Assembly (NCBI RefSeq): GCF_036785885.1
Contig: NC_092326.1
Coordinates: forward strand, 43,601,072-43,665,071
Direction: 5' to 3'
From: Coffea arabica
Taxonomy: Eukaryota; Streptophyta; Magnoliopsida; Gentianales; Rubiaceae
DNA: 64,000 nucleotides
Shown here: piece by piece, positions 41,094-52,173 of the stretch
Layout of the letters: each line of letters begins with the position of its first letter
Position numbering within the stretch: the first letter of the stretch is position 1
Program-made: the position numbers and the translations under genes
The notes under the pieces: model-generated
What the model saw: the letters and a program-made list of their open reading frames with translations, nothing else
What the model was told of the DNA's origin: nothing
Databases searched by the model: none

Positions 41094-41560
41094 TCAACAT
41101 TCTTCCTTGTCACTTTTACTGCAGATTTCCAACTGTTTTCTTAGGTATTCAAACCTTATTTTGAACGAGACCTTAGTAAAAATGTCTATAAGTTGGTCAT
41201 CAATCTTGCAATGAACTACAATAATATTTTCACTCTTTTGAACTTCTCGAAAGAAATAATACTTAATCTTGAAGTGCTCAGTGCTTCCATGAAACACTGA
41301 ATTGTTGGAAATTGCTATGGCACCCTCATTATCAACAAAGATATTAGTAGCTCCTTGTTAAATATGCTTCAAATCAACCAACAATTGGCTAAACCACAAG
41401 GCTTGGTTAAGCACTAGTAGCAGCAACATATTTTGTCTCAATGTTAGATTAAGTCACCATATCTTGCTTCTTTGAATTCCACGAAAAGTATCCAGAATCC
41501 AAGTTGAATAAATATCCAGAAATGCTCCTCATGTCGTCATTCATTGTTGCAAGTGTGAAG
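41094..41560 (-). pseudogene. Copia pol RNase H remnant
   Basis: Carries copia C-terminal motifs in more than one frame: a GYLFNL...SWNSKKQ stretch near 41480-41530, EAEYVAATSA-like residues near 41420-41440 followed by a stop, and VDNEGAIAI near 41320. The open frame 41297-41094 ends SKSDKEEC. Frameshift and stop changes make it non-functional. Confidence 0.75.
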
Positions 41561-42344
41561 TCTTCCTGCAATGTGGACATTGAGGAAATTTTCCTCTTCT
41601 TCCTTCATCTCTGCTAGGCTCACCCTCTTTCTTGTTTTCTTGTTCCACTGCTGTTTCTTCCCCTTGCCACCTTGCTAATTTGGTTTTTGTCTTTCGCCTA
41701 AAAAGCATCTTCTACTACTTCTTCCTTCTGGATGGATCATGGATCTCCTATGCTCTTGTGCTTATGGAGCATTGATCAGGTCGGACAACGTGATTTCAGA
41801 GAGATCCCTTGAATCTTCAAGGGAGGAAATTTGGGTTCAAACATTTCAGGTAAACTCACCAAGACTTTCTATATGACTCTGTTACTTGATGGTTGTTCTC
41901 CAAACAATCTAATTTTATTCACAATATCTAAGAGTTTATCAGAGTACTCTTTAATGTTTTATGTGTTTTTCATCCTAAGGAGTTCAAATTCTCTCCTAAG
42001 GTTCAAAATTTACATCTATCTTGTTCTGTCATTAGCTTGGAACCTACTTTCAAAGCATCCCAAACTTCTTTTGCAGTTTCACAAGTCATAATTTTTGTGA
42101 ATACTGCATCGGAAATTGTTGAGTGGATGCACGTCAGGTTTTTTATCTCCTTTTGATTGTATCTCTACGGGCTCTTATCTCTGCAATCATTGGATCTTCA
42201 GACAATACAGGACTAGCGTCTGTCTGTCTCGAGCATATCCCAAAGATCGCTAGCCATCAAATGGGACCTCATTTTGATAGCCCAAATTTGGTAATTAGCT
42301 CCAGTAAAACTTGGATGGTTGGATAAGAAGTTGCTTCCAGGCAT
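41561..42344 (-). pseudogene. Copia gag remnant
   Basis: Minus-strand reading from the ATG at 42344 gives a gag-like start with FTGANYQIWAIKMRSHL and LWDMLETD; later parts are broken by stops. A Lys/Arg/Glu-rich stretch near 41620-41720 fits the region before the zinc knuckle. It joins directly to RNase H sequence, showing the internal deletion. Confidence 0.65.
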
Positions 42345-42452
42345 TTTCTTGTTGAAGGCTTGAGCGTATAATTTTATACTGAAAAGGAATCCTCATCAAG
42401 TTCACTTACTCTCGGGGGGGGGAAGAGGGGGAAAGACACAGGCCCTTAAGAC

Positions 42453-42711
42453 TTAGGGTACGTTTGATAAAATTAAAGTTTGAATCTATTAAATTATTGA
42501 ATTGTTAAGTAGTAAATCTAATACATTTGACTGCATATCACATTTAGTAATAAGTGAATATCTTATCAATTAATTTTGGATCCAAGTTTTGCCTAGAAAA
42601 TTCAGTGCTGTTTAATTAATTCAGATGTTCAATTTTTGGTTATCAAACAGTCTAAATATGTTAAGATCTAAATCCATTAAGTTTAAGTGTTGAACATCAA
42701 ACAAGGCCTTA
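42453..42711 (-). mobile_element. Tourist-like MITE, family T1 copy 2, nested in the copia remnant
   Basis: Body 42456-42708 (253 bp) runs GGGTACGTTTGATAAA to CATCAAACAAGGCC with TTA on both sides (42453-42455, 42709-42711). The TTA duplication and GGGNNCGTTTGAT ends fit PIF/Harbinger Tourist elements. It is the reverse complement of 13727-14001. It inserted after the copia element, so it is the younger of the two. Confidence 0.88.
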
Positions 42712-43499
42712 GACTAACAAGGATATCAAATTGTATTGAAGGCTAAAAAATGAGCTTAAATTCTTCATTCATTAACAATATATCTATAGTATTTACAAAA
42801 GAACAAACTAATATAATTTCAATTGACAATTCTTTAAAAAAATCTCAACAAAACTACTTGATAACATAATCCCCCACTTAGAAAATCTTAGTTAAAATAT
42901 TTATTAACGAGTTAACATGATTTTTGGTTAACAAACACCCTAAGAACAAGACTTCATTGGCTACTAGTGAAATTACTCTAGCATCAAAAATAATCTAAAA
43001 AAGTTGGAAAATAAGAAGTAGAGGAAAAATGTACACCAAGAACAACAAGGATTGAGCGCATACATAATTAATCATTGAGAGCCTTGGGAAGTGTTCTGCT
43101 GGGTATTTCAACCTTTAATTGATAACTAACGGGGGAAAATGACGGAAGAAGAAAAAAGTGGAATGAGGGACGAAAGTAGAAAAGCAGAGTGCTACCACGT
43201 ACCAACTGGGTACCAACAAACCATTCAATGAATACGTGGAGGAGGGAATAATAGTGTTGCAGTGGCTTGGTAGTGACACGCGTCATTAGCATCTGCTAAT
43301 CAAATAAAGAAAAAAAAAGAAAAAAAAAATTGTCCCGTGTGGCTAGCGTGTTTTTAAAAAATCAAAGCTGATTAGGAATTGGGGTTCTTGTAGGTAGAAG
43401 ATAACATTTACCAATTTAAATTAAAAGGAAAGGAGGACGAAACTGCCAGTGTGGAAAAATTTTTCATTTTCCCCCCGTTAAATGGGTTGTTATCAAACC

Positions 43500-43682
43500 A
43501 TTTTTTTTTTCTCACGGAGTGGTATCCGGACCTTTGACCCGACTAATTCCATTCTGGCATGAGAGAGGAAGCCCCACTCCACTCCGAGCACGGTAGCAAG
43601 GGGGCTCGAACCTTGGTTGTCCAGATAAATCTACCATATCCTAAAGAGAGGGAGCTGACCGCTCGAGCTAATCCTTGCGCAT
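43500..43682 (-). mobile_element. tRNA-derived SINE, minus strand
   Basis: On the minus strand it starts near GGATTAGCTCGAGCGGTCAGC (43656-43676), an A box, followed by GGTTCGAGCCCCC (43600-43612), a B box, and ends in an A run (T run 43500-43511). The spacing of about 50-60 bases is that of a tRNA gene, but the rest does not fold as a tRNA. Target duplication not resolved. Confidence 0.75.
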
Positions 43683-43689
43683 TTTGGTT

Positions 43690-45439
43690 TTGTTTTAGTT
43701 AAAGTGTTAATTATTATAGTAATTATTATTGTTTTATCGTTAAGAAAAGTCTACTTAAGGTTGTGGTCGGCTTGACTGTCTCCAATTTATTGGTGGTCCG
43801 AGTCCCTTCGATTTAGGTAAGACCCTGCGTTTCAGCATTAATAATCATTTGCTCCCCGGTGCCCAATGGAATTGGACCGCTTGGCAACTTCGTTAGACAA
43901 AAATCCCGCCCGCGGTTCGTCAGCTCGTAACCGCGCTTCATTTTGCCCTTTAAATTTCTCTCTCTGAATTAAAAAAAAATATATATAACTAAAATTAATC
44001 GAGTTCGAGTTCGAGTTCGAGTTCGGATTCGAGCGCTCCTACTTACTCTCACTCAACCCAAGATATACCAACCCAAAAGCCAAAACAAGGGAAAATAATC
44101 AGATGGAGTTGGACTGCTGTGGCATGCTTCTGTTTAAAAGTCCCTATTGTGAATGAGCTTTTTAACTCATCCAAGCTATTTTGCTTAACAATAATACTGG
44201 CTGTAGGTGGTCGTCCCTGATGATTCCAAACGTAAGTTGACAAGTTACAGGCACTTTCTTTGCTCAGTTAAATTATGAAAAAATAAATAAAATTAAGCTA
44301 CTATACTACTATGCTAGCCAGTCTTCACGATGATTATAATTCAGAATGTTTGAGTCAAACTAGTTTGTAAATCTGTTGGGTGCTCACGTAGAAGCCTTAT
44401 CCAGCTTTGTCGGCGGAGCTTAGGCATTCAAAGCAAGGAGGGTAAAGAGATAATTTAACGGTGATAGTGCGTATATTGTCGGAGCGCAATGGTGAAATTT
44501 TGTTGTTCCGTTCTTGATTTCCGTCAAGAAAATGTCAGAAAAAAAAAGCATTAAGTCAATATAATGTTATGGAAAAGAGCAAATGACACAAATTGTCACT
44601 CTACTATTTATATTTTTTTGTTTTAGCTACTAGACTTTTATTTAGCTAAAATGATCATTCAATTAATTAAAACATACTTCTCGTGATATAAAAAAATGTA
44701 TATTTTTATTATTTGAGTGATTAAAAGTTTAAATTTTTATTAGTTTAAGTCACAAAAAAAATTACGCTATTTGGTTATTTGAATGAATGGCAATTGTAGT
44801 TCAATAAATAGTTTAGCGATCAAATCACTATATTCTGAATAGTTTAATAACTCTTTTTTGCCATTTTCTTTGTGGAAAATTAAATGAAGTAGCACTTCAT
44901 TTCATTTAGAGCTAGACACTTTAGTTGAGATTTTTTTTTTTTTTTTAAAAAAAAGTTTTAATTCACACAGTAATCAGTCGAATTTACTCAACAAGCTTCG
45001 TTTGAAGGCCAAAACTTGGTTAGATTCAATAACTCATATTGTGTCGCATCACTTTATGAGATGATGTGATACAATTTAGGCTATTAAACTTTTGAAAATC
45101 GGATCTATCCAAATATGAGTCATGAGTTAATGCATAATTGTCTTACAAAAAACATGAAATGCATGGCTCTAGAGAAAAGTAACACTCTCCATTGGTGATT
45201 GTACAAGATAAAAAGTGTTAAAGTGGAGTAGGAGGCTTGTGTGGACTAAATTACTCAAGCATGGATGCCCAAAGTTGAAGAAATGCAAATCCTCCTCCTA
45301 ACACACATATTTGCACTAAATTGGTAAGAATGTATGAAGAGCAACAATTGTCTGGTCATGGTGTTTGGTGACACCATAATCTCCACATGGCACAATCCAC
45401 TATTTTATCTCTGTAAAAAAAAAAAAAAAAAAAAAAATT
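43690..45439. other. AT-rich intergenic DNA
   Basis: No gene recognised. The 44560-44880 stretch has loosely inverted ends (GAGCAAATGACACAAA near 44577; GCAAAAAAGAGTTATTAAAC reversed near 44865) that may mark an old element. GAGTTC tandem repeats lie at 44001-44025, and long A/T runs at 44933-44955 and 45417-45438. Confidence 0.4.
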
Positions 45440-45846
45440 TTAAGAGTTAGGGAGTATCCCAGGTTCACTTACGTGTCTCCTGTATACCAATGCGCGTGGA
45501 CCCTCACTCTCCCCAAATCCTCTCAAACTCCCTATATCCACCCGAATCTCTGATACCTCACTCTCCCTCACTCGCTTGTTCTTCTTCCCTTTCCGTTTTC
45601 TATCTGGTTCTTCTCCTTTCTCTTTCTGTCCTCCTGCTCCGACTCGACTTCCCTCTCCTCCAAGACAACTAACTCTACTCAGTCCAGTCCACTCCAGTCC
45701 CAATTCCCGCACGTAACATAACGGTGATGATGAGGATGAGGAGGGATTGAGGCGCCTGGTTACTTGAGGAACGAACGAACCAAAATCGAGAAAGAAAAGA
45801 CTTCTTATCAAACTAGAATTAGGCAGACGCATGATTCTGATCCAAT

Positions 45847-46494
45847 ATGGAAACGGCAGCGTCAATTAAGCCTCATCATCATGCCTATAAAATTGGTGGT
45901 TTTCGACTAAATTCTCCCAATTCCAATACCAAAGATTTGGTCCCCAACGGCATTGACAACAACAACAACAACAGCTGCTGCTGCTGCTGCTGCAATATCA
46001 CTGCCGACATCGAGATGATTACTTTGCAAGCGGCTGCTGCTTATACTAGCCTCAAGGACTTGATGCCCACGTCCCCTCGTTCTCCCAATGCGCCGGCGAT
46101 CGCGTGCCCCGCCACCGCCTGCAGGAAAGACAGCTTGAGGGACATACCGATCAATCTCAAGGACCCGCTCCTGCAACACGCCGCCTGGGCTTATCTTCAG
46201 CCCGCCATGACGCCGCACGATCACCGGGCCCACGCCTGCAGCTTCCTCCAGAACCTCAAGCACCACTGCTCTGGCGTTTTCGGCTGCTTTAACGACGTCC
46301 TCCTCGTGCTTCTCAACTCCTGGTTCCCCGCCAACGACAGCATCAGAACAAGAAGAAGAAGAAGAAGAGGAGGCCCTGATGATGATGACGAAGAGAAGCA
46401 AGAAGAGGATCAGGAGAATGCTGCCGCCCCCGCAGGTGGTGATGCATCATCGAAGAAGACGACGGCGACAACTCGACTGGCCGGCGTCCATTAA
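45847..46494 (+). CDS. Plant-specific protein of unknown function, single exon
   Basis: Encodes 215 residues, intronless and GC-richer than its surroundings. Conserved-looking core: ITLQAAAAYTSLKDLMP (about 56-74), then RKDSLRDIPINLKDPLLQHAAWAYLQP (about 93-119) and a Cys-rich HHCSGVFGCFNDVLLVLLNSW (about 137-158). Low-complexity parts include a run of six Cys from CTG/TGC repeats (about 44-49), an Arg run (about 167-174) and an acidic run DDDDEEKQEEDQE. I believe similar short plant proteins exist near SMT2 in Arabidopsis (the syringolide-induced-like group), but I do not recognise a function. No signal peptide; the Arg run could be a nuclear signal. An antisense ORF of 164 residues is a shadow. 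Confidence 0.8.
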   Translation: METAASIKPHHHAYKIGGFRLNSPNSNTKDLVPNGIDNNNNNSCCCCCCNITADIEMITLQAAAAYTSLKDLMPTSPRSPNAPAIACPATACRKDSLRDIPINLKDPLLQHAAWAYLQPAMTPHDHRAHACSFLQNLKHHCSGVFGCFNDVLLVLLNSWFPANDSIRTRRRRRRGGPDDDDEEKQEEDQENAAAPAGGDASSKKTTATTRLAGVH

Positions 46495-48667
46495 CGACTT
46501 ACCATCTACAAACTTAACACCTGTCCCCCTACAAAAAAAAAAAAAAAAAAAAAGGCTGCTTTTTTGAAGCTTTGCTCTGACTGGTCGCTGTACTCTAGTA
46601 GTAGACCACTCCGGCTTTTCTTAGTTCTGCTACGTGCTGCTCCCACCAATACTCTTGGAAATTTTGTACAGAGACCTTTGGCTTTCTTTTTCGTGGGTGA
46701 TGTGTACATGCGAAAAACAGTAGTGCTTGCGACAAAATTTATTGAGTATTAATATATAATTTGCTCCTTGATTGTGTGTATATGTTGTGGAAATTTTTTT
46801 GTCTGGTTCGTATTTCTGTAAAAAGTTGCTGCCTTTTTTTTTATTTTCCCCCTCTTAAAGAAAGGTGCGTGAAGATAATACTAATATGCTACATCAATAT
46901 TCTTGTCAAATCTGCAACTGTCTTTATCGTTTGACGTGAGAAAAAAATCTACATATTCGCGTTGAATGCTAAATTGAGTGAGTATCTTCTGGATGGATAG
47001 CTTCTTCGAGGCAATTACATGATTTGTCACTATTCCTGTCTGCTAGTTTAATGTCGCAAGGCCACAATGACGATTTTTTATTACAGTAACCATCCCACCT
47101 CAGAGGGATTCAAAATCTGCAGTTGGAATCCTCTCAATACCGATTTTCGGCGCGAAATTTAGTGTCAATCTCGCTCGTCATCTCACGTGGAAGTAGAAGA
47201 AACTTAAATCAACTTTGCCCGACAAATTGAATAAACACGAGACATAAATATAAAAGTTGCACTGATTTGGCTCCGAAAAAGTGTCACCGAACATTACACG
47301 TGCAAAATCTACTTGAAATTGATTCACAGGTGCTCACCATTTTACTCAACCTGCTGCTCAAAGTCAAACTGCTAGTATCTGCTCCAGTTTGGCTGTTTGG
47401 TACTGCAACTACTTGTCCACATACACCATTGCTGTCTTACATTGTAGGATGCCAGCCCACCACTCGCGTAAACAAACATGTACTCGGCCTGATTAGGATA
47501 CCTCAATGACAGATGAGTTATCAAGATGCAACCAACAACTCTAGTGATCCTTAAGGTTCTACTTAGGTGTAGGTTTAGAGATCAAATCTTTTGACGGCTG
47601 ACAATCAATTCAAGATTTTTTGGAATTTTGCTAGCAGACTGTGTAGGTATTGTCGGGATTGGTGGCAGTTCAGTCTTTCGGATTCACCCTGAATCCCTTG
47701 GATCCCCTCTTCTCCTAGTGTAGAATAAAGTAGGAATAAGGGTACATATAGTATATGATCTTGATTGCCAAAATTTTCGAACTTGAAGATGCAATCTAGC
47801 TACAAAGATGAATAGAAGATAGGTTGATGTGCTTGAGTAAATCTAAGGATATCATGTTTTCTTATTGCACACCTACACAAGTGGGATTGTTTGGATTGAG
47901 ATGATTCCGGATAAAATAATTTGTTTCACAAATTTCAATCAATTTTTATCCTTCTAATCATCTTTTGATCTCACATATATCACGTCACAAAAAGTGCTAC
48001 AGTAAGTTGCACGATAAGTTGCATCTAAAGGTTTTTTATAAAAAAAAAAAAAAAAAGTTTCCAAGTTTAGTTTCTTGTTGGTTTAGATGCTGAAAACAAA
48101 AATGTTAGCATGCACCTAAAGAAACAAGAAAATGAGAAAGGAAAATGTTAGCCAATATCCTCAACAACTAACATAATCAATCATGTTTACCTAGTCTAGA
48201 ATTTTGTGCATATAAAAAAGAACTCTTGCAGATAAATATATGTGTGTAAAATCCTAATTAGAATGGGTAAGTGTAAAGAGCTACCACATAACATGAAAAG
48301 ATGTATTAAGCCAAAATTGTCATTATATTAACTAAATTAATTTGTGACTTTTTCTATCGTGCATTCTTGATAGAAATTTGTCGCAAACTAAAGTTTATTA
48401 TTTTGGAAGTAAATTAACGTCCAAACTTATACGGGGCACAAACAGACAAATGATAATTCCAAGATCCCGAAGACAAAAACAATCCTGTGTCTACTATGGT
48501 ACATGAAACTTTTCTATCCTCAAACTATTTGACACACTGCATTTATTTGGTTCTCAGAATCGAAAACCCACCTTGGAAAACCGCAATAAACAAAGATTGG
48601 TAATAAGGGTACGAATTTAGCATTAAACCTAACACTAATCATCAACAAAAGAGAGGCCCCTGTTCAA
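46495..48667. other. 3' UTR and AT-rich intergenic DNA
   Basis: An A run (46532-46552) follows the unknown-function gene by about 40 bases. The rest has short unsupported ORFs. The stretch 47888-48060 shares wording (GTTTGGATTG, ATATATCACGTCAC, GCTACAGTAAG) with sequences at 52.26-52.44 kb and 60.12-60.2 kb and is probably a decayed MITE. Confidence 0.4.
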
Positions 48668-48992
48668 TACTCCCTCCGTCCCACTTTGATAGTCCTGTTT
48701 TCCCTTTTCGTCTGTCCCAAATTGTAGTCCACTTTCTAATTGAATAATATAATTGTATTTTAATTTTTCTAAAATACCTTTATTCAATATAAGTTGTTAT
48801 TACTATAAACTATCTTATTTAATATAGATTGTTAGTATTGAATATAACCTACCCCATTTAATGCATTTAGATTTTCCAAAACATATTGATATATGAAAAG
48901 GCAACTTTATTTAATGTAAGGGTATTTTAGAAAAATAGCAATCTAAATTTATTTTTTCAACAAAGTTAACTACTTTTTCTTAAATTCTGGAG
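48668..48992 (-). mobile_element. Stowaway-type MITE lacking its right end
   Basis: Begins TA-CTCCCTCCGTCCCACTTTG at 48668 and is the reverse complement of most of 9435-9763, including TTGGGACAG-, AGGGTATTTTAG- and AACAAAGTTAACTA-like stretches. Similarity stops near 48992 and the second terminal repeat is missing. Confidence 0.85.
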
Positions 48993-49307
48993 TTTCATAT
49001 GTATGGCTTCTCATCATCCCCTTGTTAACAGATTCCTGAAAAAAAAACCAAAAAAAAAGGTGCTTGGTCTAGTCATCATCATATTCTCAAACACATGCAG
49101 TGCTTGACAACAATAGTGACGGTTGATGCACTTTCAAAAGATTAGGTATACATTTTCATGTATAAGCTATCCCATTCATACGTTAAGTTGATGCATACAA
49201 AGAAAGTTGATACGTGTAACAAATTTATATGAGTATACCAATATATATACATACATGTATATGTATGTATGTATATATGTAACAAAAGTACATATGAGTA
49301 AAAATTT

Positions 49308-49657
49308 TGGAGAGCCTTTAAACTATTGCCGTTGTCTACTTTTGGCCCCTCATCTAAATTTTGTTTTCGATTGGCTCTTGAACAATTAAAACTGCACACT
49401 TTGAGGACTTCCGGATGATTTTAGACATAAATTTGGCCGAATTTAAAGGATATTTTTGTCCATTCATAATTGAACTTTTGAGACCAGTATCAAAACTCTC
49501 AAAAGAGGTAATCCTTCAATTTTTTAACCATATCATTAGATTTCTCTTCACAAATCTTGTGCTTAAGGAAAAATCTAATTGTTCGAGGGCTAATTAAAAA
49601 TAAAATTTAGAGGAGAGACCAAAAATAGACAACGCGGCAATAGTTTAGCGCTTCCCG
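49308..49657. mobile_element. TIR/fold-back MITE, about 350 bp
   Basis: The left end (49309-49370; AAACTATTGCCGTTGTCTAC, TTTTGGCCCCTCATCTAAATT) recurs inverted at the right (49600-49657; reversed, CTAAACTATTGCCGCGTTGT, TTTTTGGTCTCTCCTCTAAA). The terminal repeats are about 55 bases long. No ORF and no clear target duplication. Confidence 0.7.
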
Positions 49658-50369
49658 ATCTTAAATATCAACTTCATACAACATGGCCGTACCTGCTTCA
49701 TTCCCAATTGGAAGATAGTCAATACTTCAGCAGTGGGCCACGTACATAAACAAAGGTACAAAACGTTTTCTGTTCTTTTTGCGTTTAAACACGAAACGCT
49801 TTAATGTAAAACTACTAGACGTAAAGGATAGTATATTCAAACCTATAACGCGTTAACCAGAAGCAGCAGCAGCACAAGTGGCAAATTGGACGGTAACCTT
49901 ACAAATTAATTGCGGCACAAATGACCTTAATCCTTGCAATTCGTAATATGCTAACATATTTTGTTTGAGAGCTCAACATGAATTATTTTGAAATTGTTTC
50001 TTGATGTACAATTTTGAGTAATTTTCCGTATTACTTAGGATGCATAATACTACAGTAACTAGTACACTAATATCCCATAGCCATTACTCAAACACGAATC
50101 AAAGATGGTACAAAGGATTACTATGTCTATATGCAAAAACCAAAAAAAAAAAATCAGTAAAAGAAAGAAGCCAGGAGGATTGCGAGATATTTTGTATACC
50201 AAAGAGATAAGCTCGAAGTTGGGGATGCGATAACAAGGAAAAGATGAGAACGACTACCAGAGTTGGAGAAAGACGGAAAGAAAGAAAGAAGACTCCTCCA
50301 CCCGCCCTACCTATGATTCCTACTCTATCGAGCTTTTTGGAGCAGACGGTCAGCCAGTGAAGGAAATGG

Positions 50370-51090
50370 GGCAGGAACGTGACAACCGTTCCTGAAGGTT
50401 CACAGCCACGATGTGGCCTAAAAAATTTGTGCGATTCAGATTACAACATGTAACTCGATTTTCACGTCATGTGTGGAATCCATAAAAAAGTGTTGTAAAA
50501 TTACGTCGTGTGCAAAGTAAGTTACACCGTGTGCAATGGAAGTTACGCGTAGTGAAAAATGAATACAACCAGCTGCAACCGTTTGTGCCCCTTGTCCGCC
50601 AGTGAAGGACCATGGGCAGGAACGGCTACAACTGTTCCTGGCGGATTTGTGCATTTTGCATACCACGTAACTTTAGAACAAAATTTTATGGGTCCCACAC
50701 ACGTTGTGAAAATCGAGATACAAGACGTAATCTGGACCATACAATTTTTTGTGGCCAAATCCTAGCCATGAACTGTGCAGGGACGGTCATGCCCCTTATC
50801 CGCCAGTGAAGCCCCATCTTGGGACTCGAAAAATTTTCAGGAACAAGGGGCCGAATAGTTATCACGAAAATTGTTCGAGGCAGTTTTCCGTAAAATACAC
50901 ATAGCATAATTCTGTCTGTCTGCATACGATGTAATTCACTTTCAATAACGTGCAATTATAGAACAAAATTTTATGAGCCTCACATATAGTGTGAAAAATG
51001 AGATAAAAGATGAAATTTGAATCTTATTTTTTTTGGCTAAATCTTGATTATGAACTGCAAGGAACTGCCTAAAACCGTTCCTGCCTCTCT
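50370..51090. repeat. Complex direct and inverted repeat cluster bounded by GGCAGGAACG
   Basis: GGCAGGAACG occurs at 50370 and inverted at about 51077-51087. Inside, CCAGTGAAG recurs at 50353, 50601 and 50803. The segment 50680-50790 (GAACAAAATTTTATGGG...GAACTGTGCAGG) is repeated directly at 50952-51065. The segment 50450-50492 is the reverse complement of part of it (GTAACTCGATTTTCACGTC against 50690-50727). The arrangement suggests a TIR element with internal duplication. Confidence 0.6.
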
Positions 51091-51172
51091 TCCAATTTAC
51101 AGTGATATGTCAAGAGCACTGTTAGGGCAAGCCAAGAATTGGTGTTTCATGCCTATTACGTACTAGTAATAT

Positions 51173-52173
51173 AGGGTCTGCTTGGAACCTAAATTTTTTG
51201 CCAAATTTGTTTGCTACTAGTTTTTTAATAACTTTAGCTACAATAACATAAAAATACTTATCAAATTTTTTGACCTGCACACTTCAAAATATCTAATACA
51301 CAAAAAACTTCATCTTTTCTTCTTCTATCTCCCCCACCCCATCCACCACACTTTCATCGCCGGCCACCACCTCCGCCACTGCTTCCGGCGCCGGCTTTCC
51401 CTTTTTTTCATTTCTCCCTCTCCCTCTCCCCCTCCCCCCGTGACCGATGTTGGTGCTCCCCTCCCTTTTCTTTTTTCTTTTTTTTTTCTCTCCCTCCCTC
51501 TCTCCTTCCCTCCCCTTCCCCGCCACCCTCCCCATTCCCCTAGCTGCGATCTGGTCGCACGACCAGATTGGGCAAAAGGGGAGGGGAAAGGAGAGGAGAG
51601 TAGGAAAGGGGAGGAAAGGATGAGAGAAAAAGCAAAACAAAAAAAGAAAAAATCGGGGCTACAAGTTCTTAGTGATCCAAGGGAGAAGCTTCATTTGCAT
51701 TCTTTCATAAGTCCACCCGTTCGCCCATGATCAGCTTCGTGCTCCTACAAAGCGTTAATCGTTTCGGATCCCATTGCACATGTCTCTGAAGTTGGGCCAC
51801 ATTATCGATGGGGTTTAGTCTAGTTGTCTGGCATCGGGAGGGAGAGGGGAAGGGTGAAGGGGAGTAGAGGGGGAGAGGGAAGCAGAAAGGGAGAGGGAGA
51901 AGAGGGGAAGAGAAAAAGCAAAAAAAAATTTTGGACCATGGCTGCTGGTTCTTCAACGTTCGAGGCAGCGGTGGCGAGGGAGGGAAGTGAGAAGGGGAAG
52001 GAAGAAGAAGAAGAAGAGAGGAAAGAAAAGAAAAAAGAAAGAAAGAAAAAGAAAGAGAAAAAAAGGAAAAGAAAAAAAAATTTCATCTTAAAAAAATTTT
52101 TCAAAAACTTCTACAGTGTACTACAGTAAAGTTTTAGATAAATTTTCAAAAAACTCAAGTGCCAAACGGGGCT
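51173..52173 (+). mobile_element. 1-kb fold-back TIR element, family P1 copy B
   Basis: Opens TAGGGTCTGCTTGGAA and closes TGCCAAACGGGGCTA. Both ends match the reversed ends of copy A at 8192-9181 (TTTGCTAC-AGTTTTTTAA near 51220; CTACAGTGTACTACAGTAAAG near 52110). Architecture is the same: C/T-rich tract (about 51300-51540), unique core (about 51640-51840), G/A-rich tract (about 51840-52080). The core differs from that of copy A and resembles no protein I know. Confidence 0.75.

Larger units (their letters stand above)
40820..43018 (-). mobile_element. Decayed Ty1/copia LTR retrotransposon, internally deleted
   Basis: Direct repeats at about 40845-41085 and 42745-43010 (shared AAATTCTTCAT, AACTAATATAATTTCAA-like and TTGATAACATAATC stretches) look like LTRs. 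Between them, on the minus strand, a gag start is seen at 42344 going down (NYQIWAIKMRSHL) and, after a large deletion, the RNase H end of pol (FVDNEGAIAISNN near 41320, HCKIDDQLIDIFTK near 41190, end at 41094). Stops and frameshifts interrupt both parts. Protease, integrase and most reverse transcriptase are absent, so it cannot move on its own. Confidence 0.8.

Noticed and set aside
43590-43682. Possible tRNA gene (TAGCTCGAGCGG and GGTTCGAGCCC)
   Set aside because: The boxes are there but acceptor and anticodon stems do not form and a long tail with an A run follows, so it is a SINE.
45907-46401. 164-codon antisense frame under the 45847-46494 gene
   Set aside because: Poly-Val/Ala/Ser from the complement of repeats; the sense frame has the conserved core.
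49240-49281. Alternating TATACATACATGTATATGTATG tract as a regulatory palindrome
   Set aside because: Simple-sequence repeat in intergenic DNA with no gene nearby.
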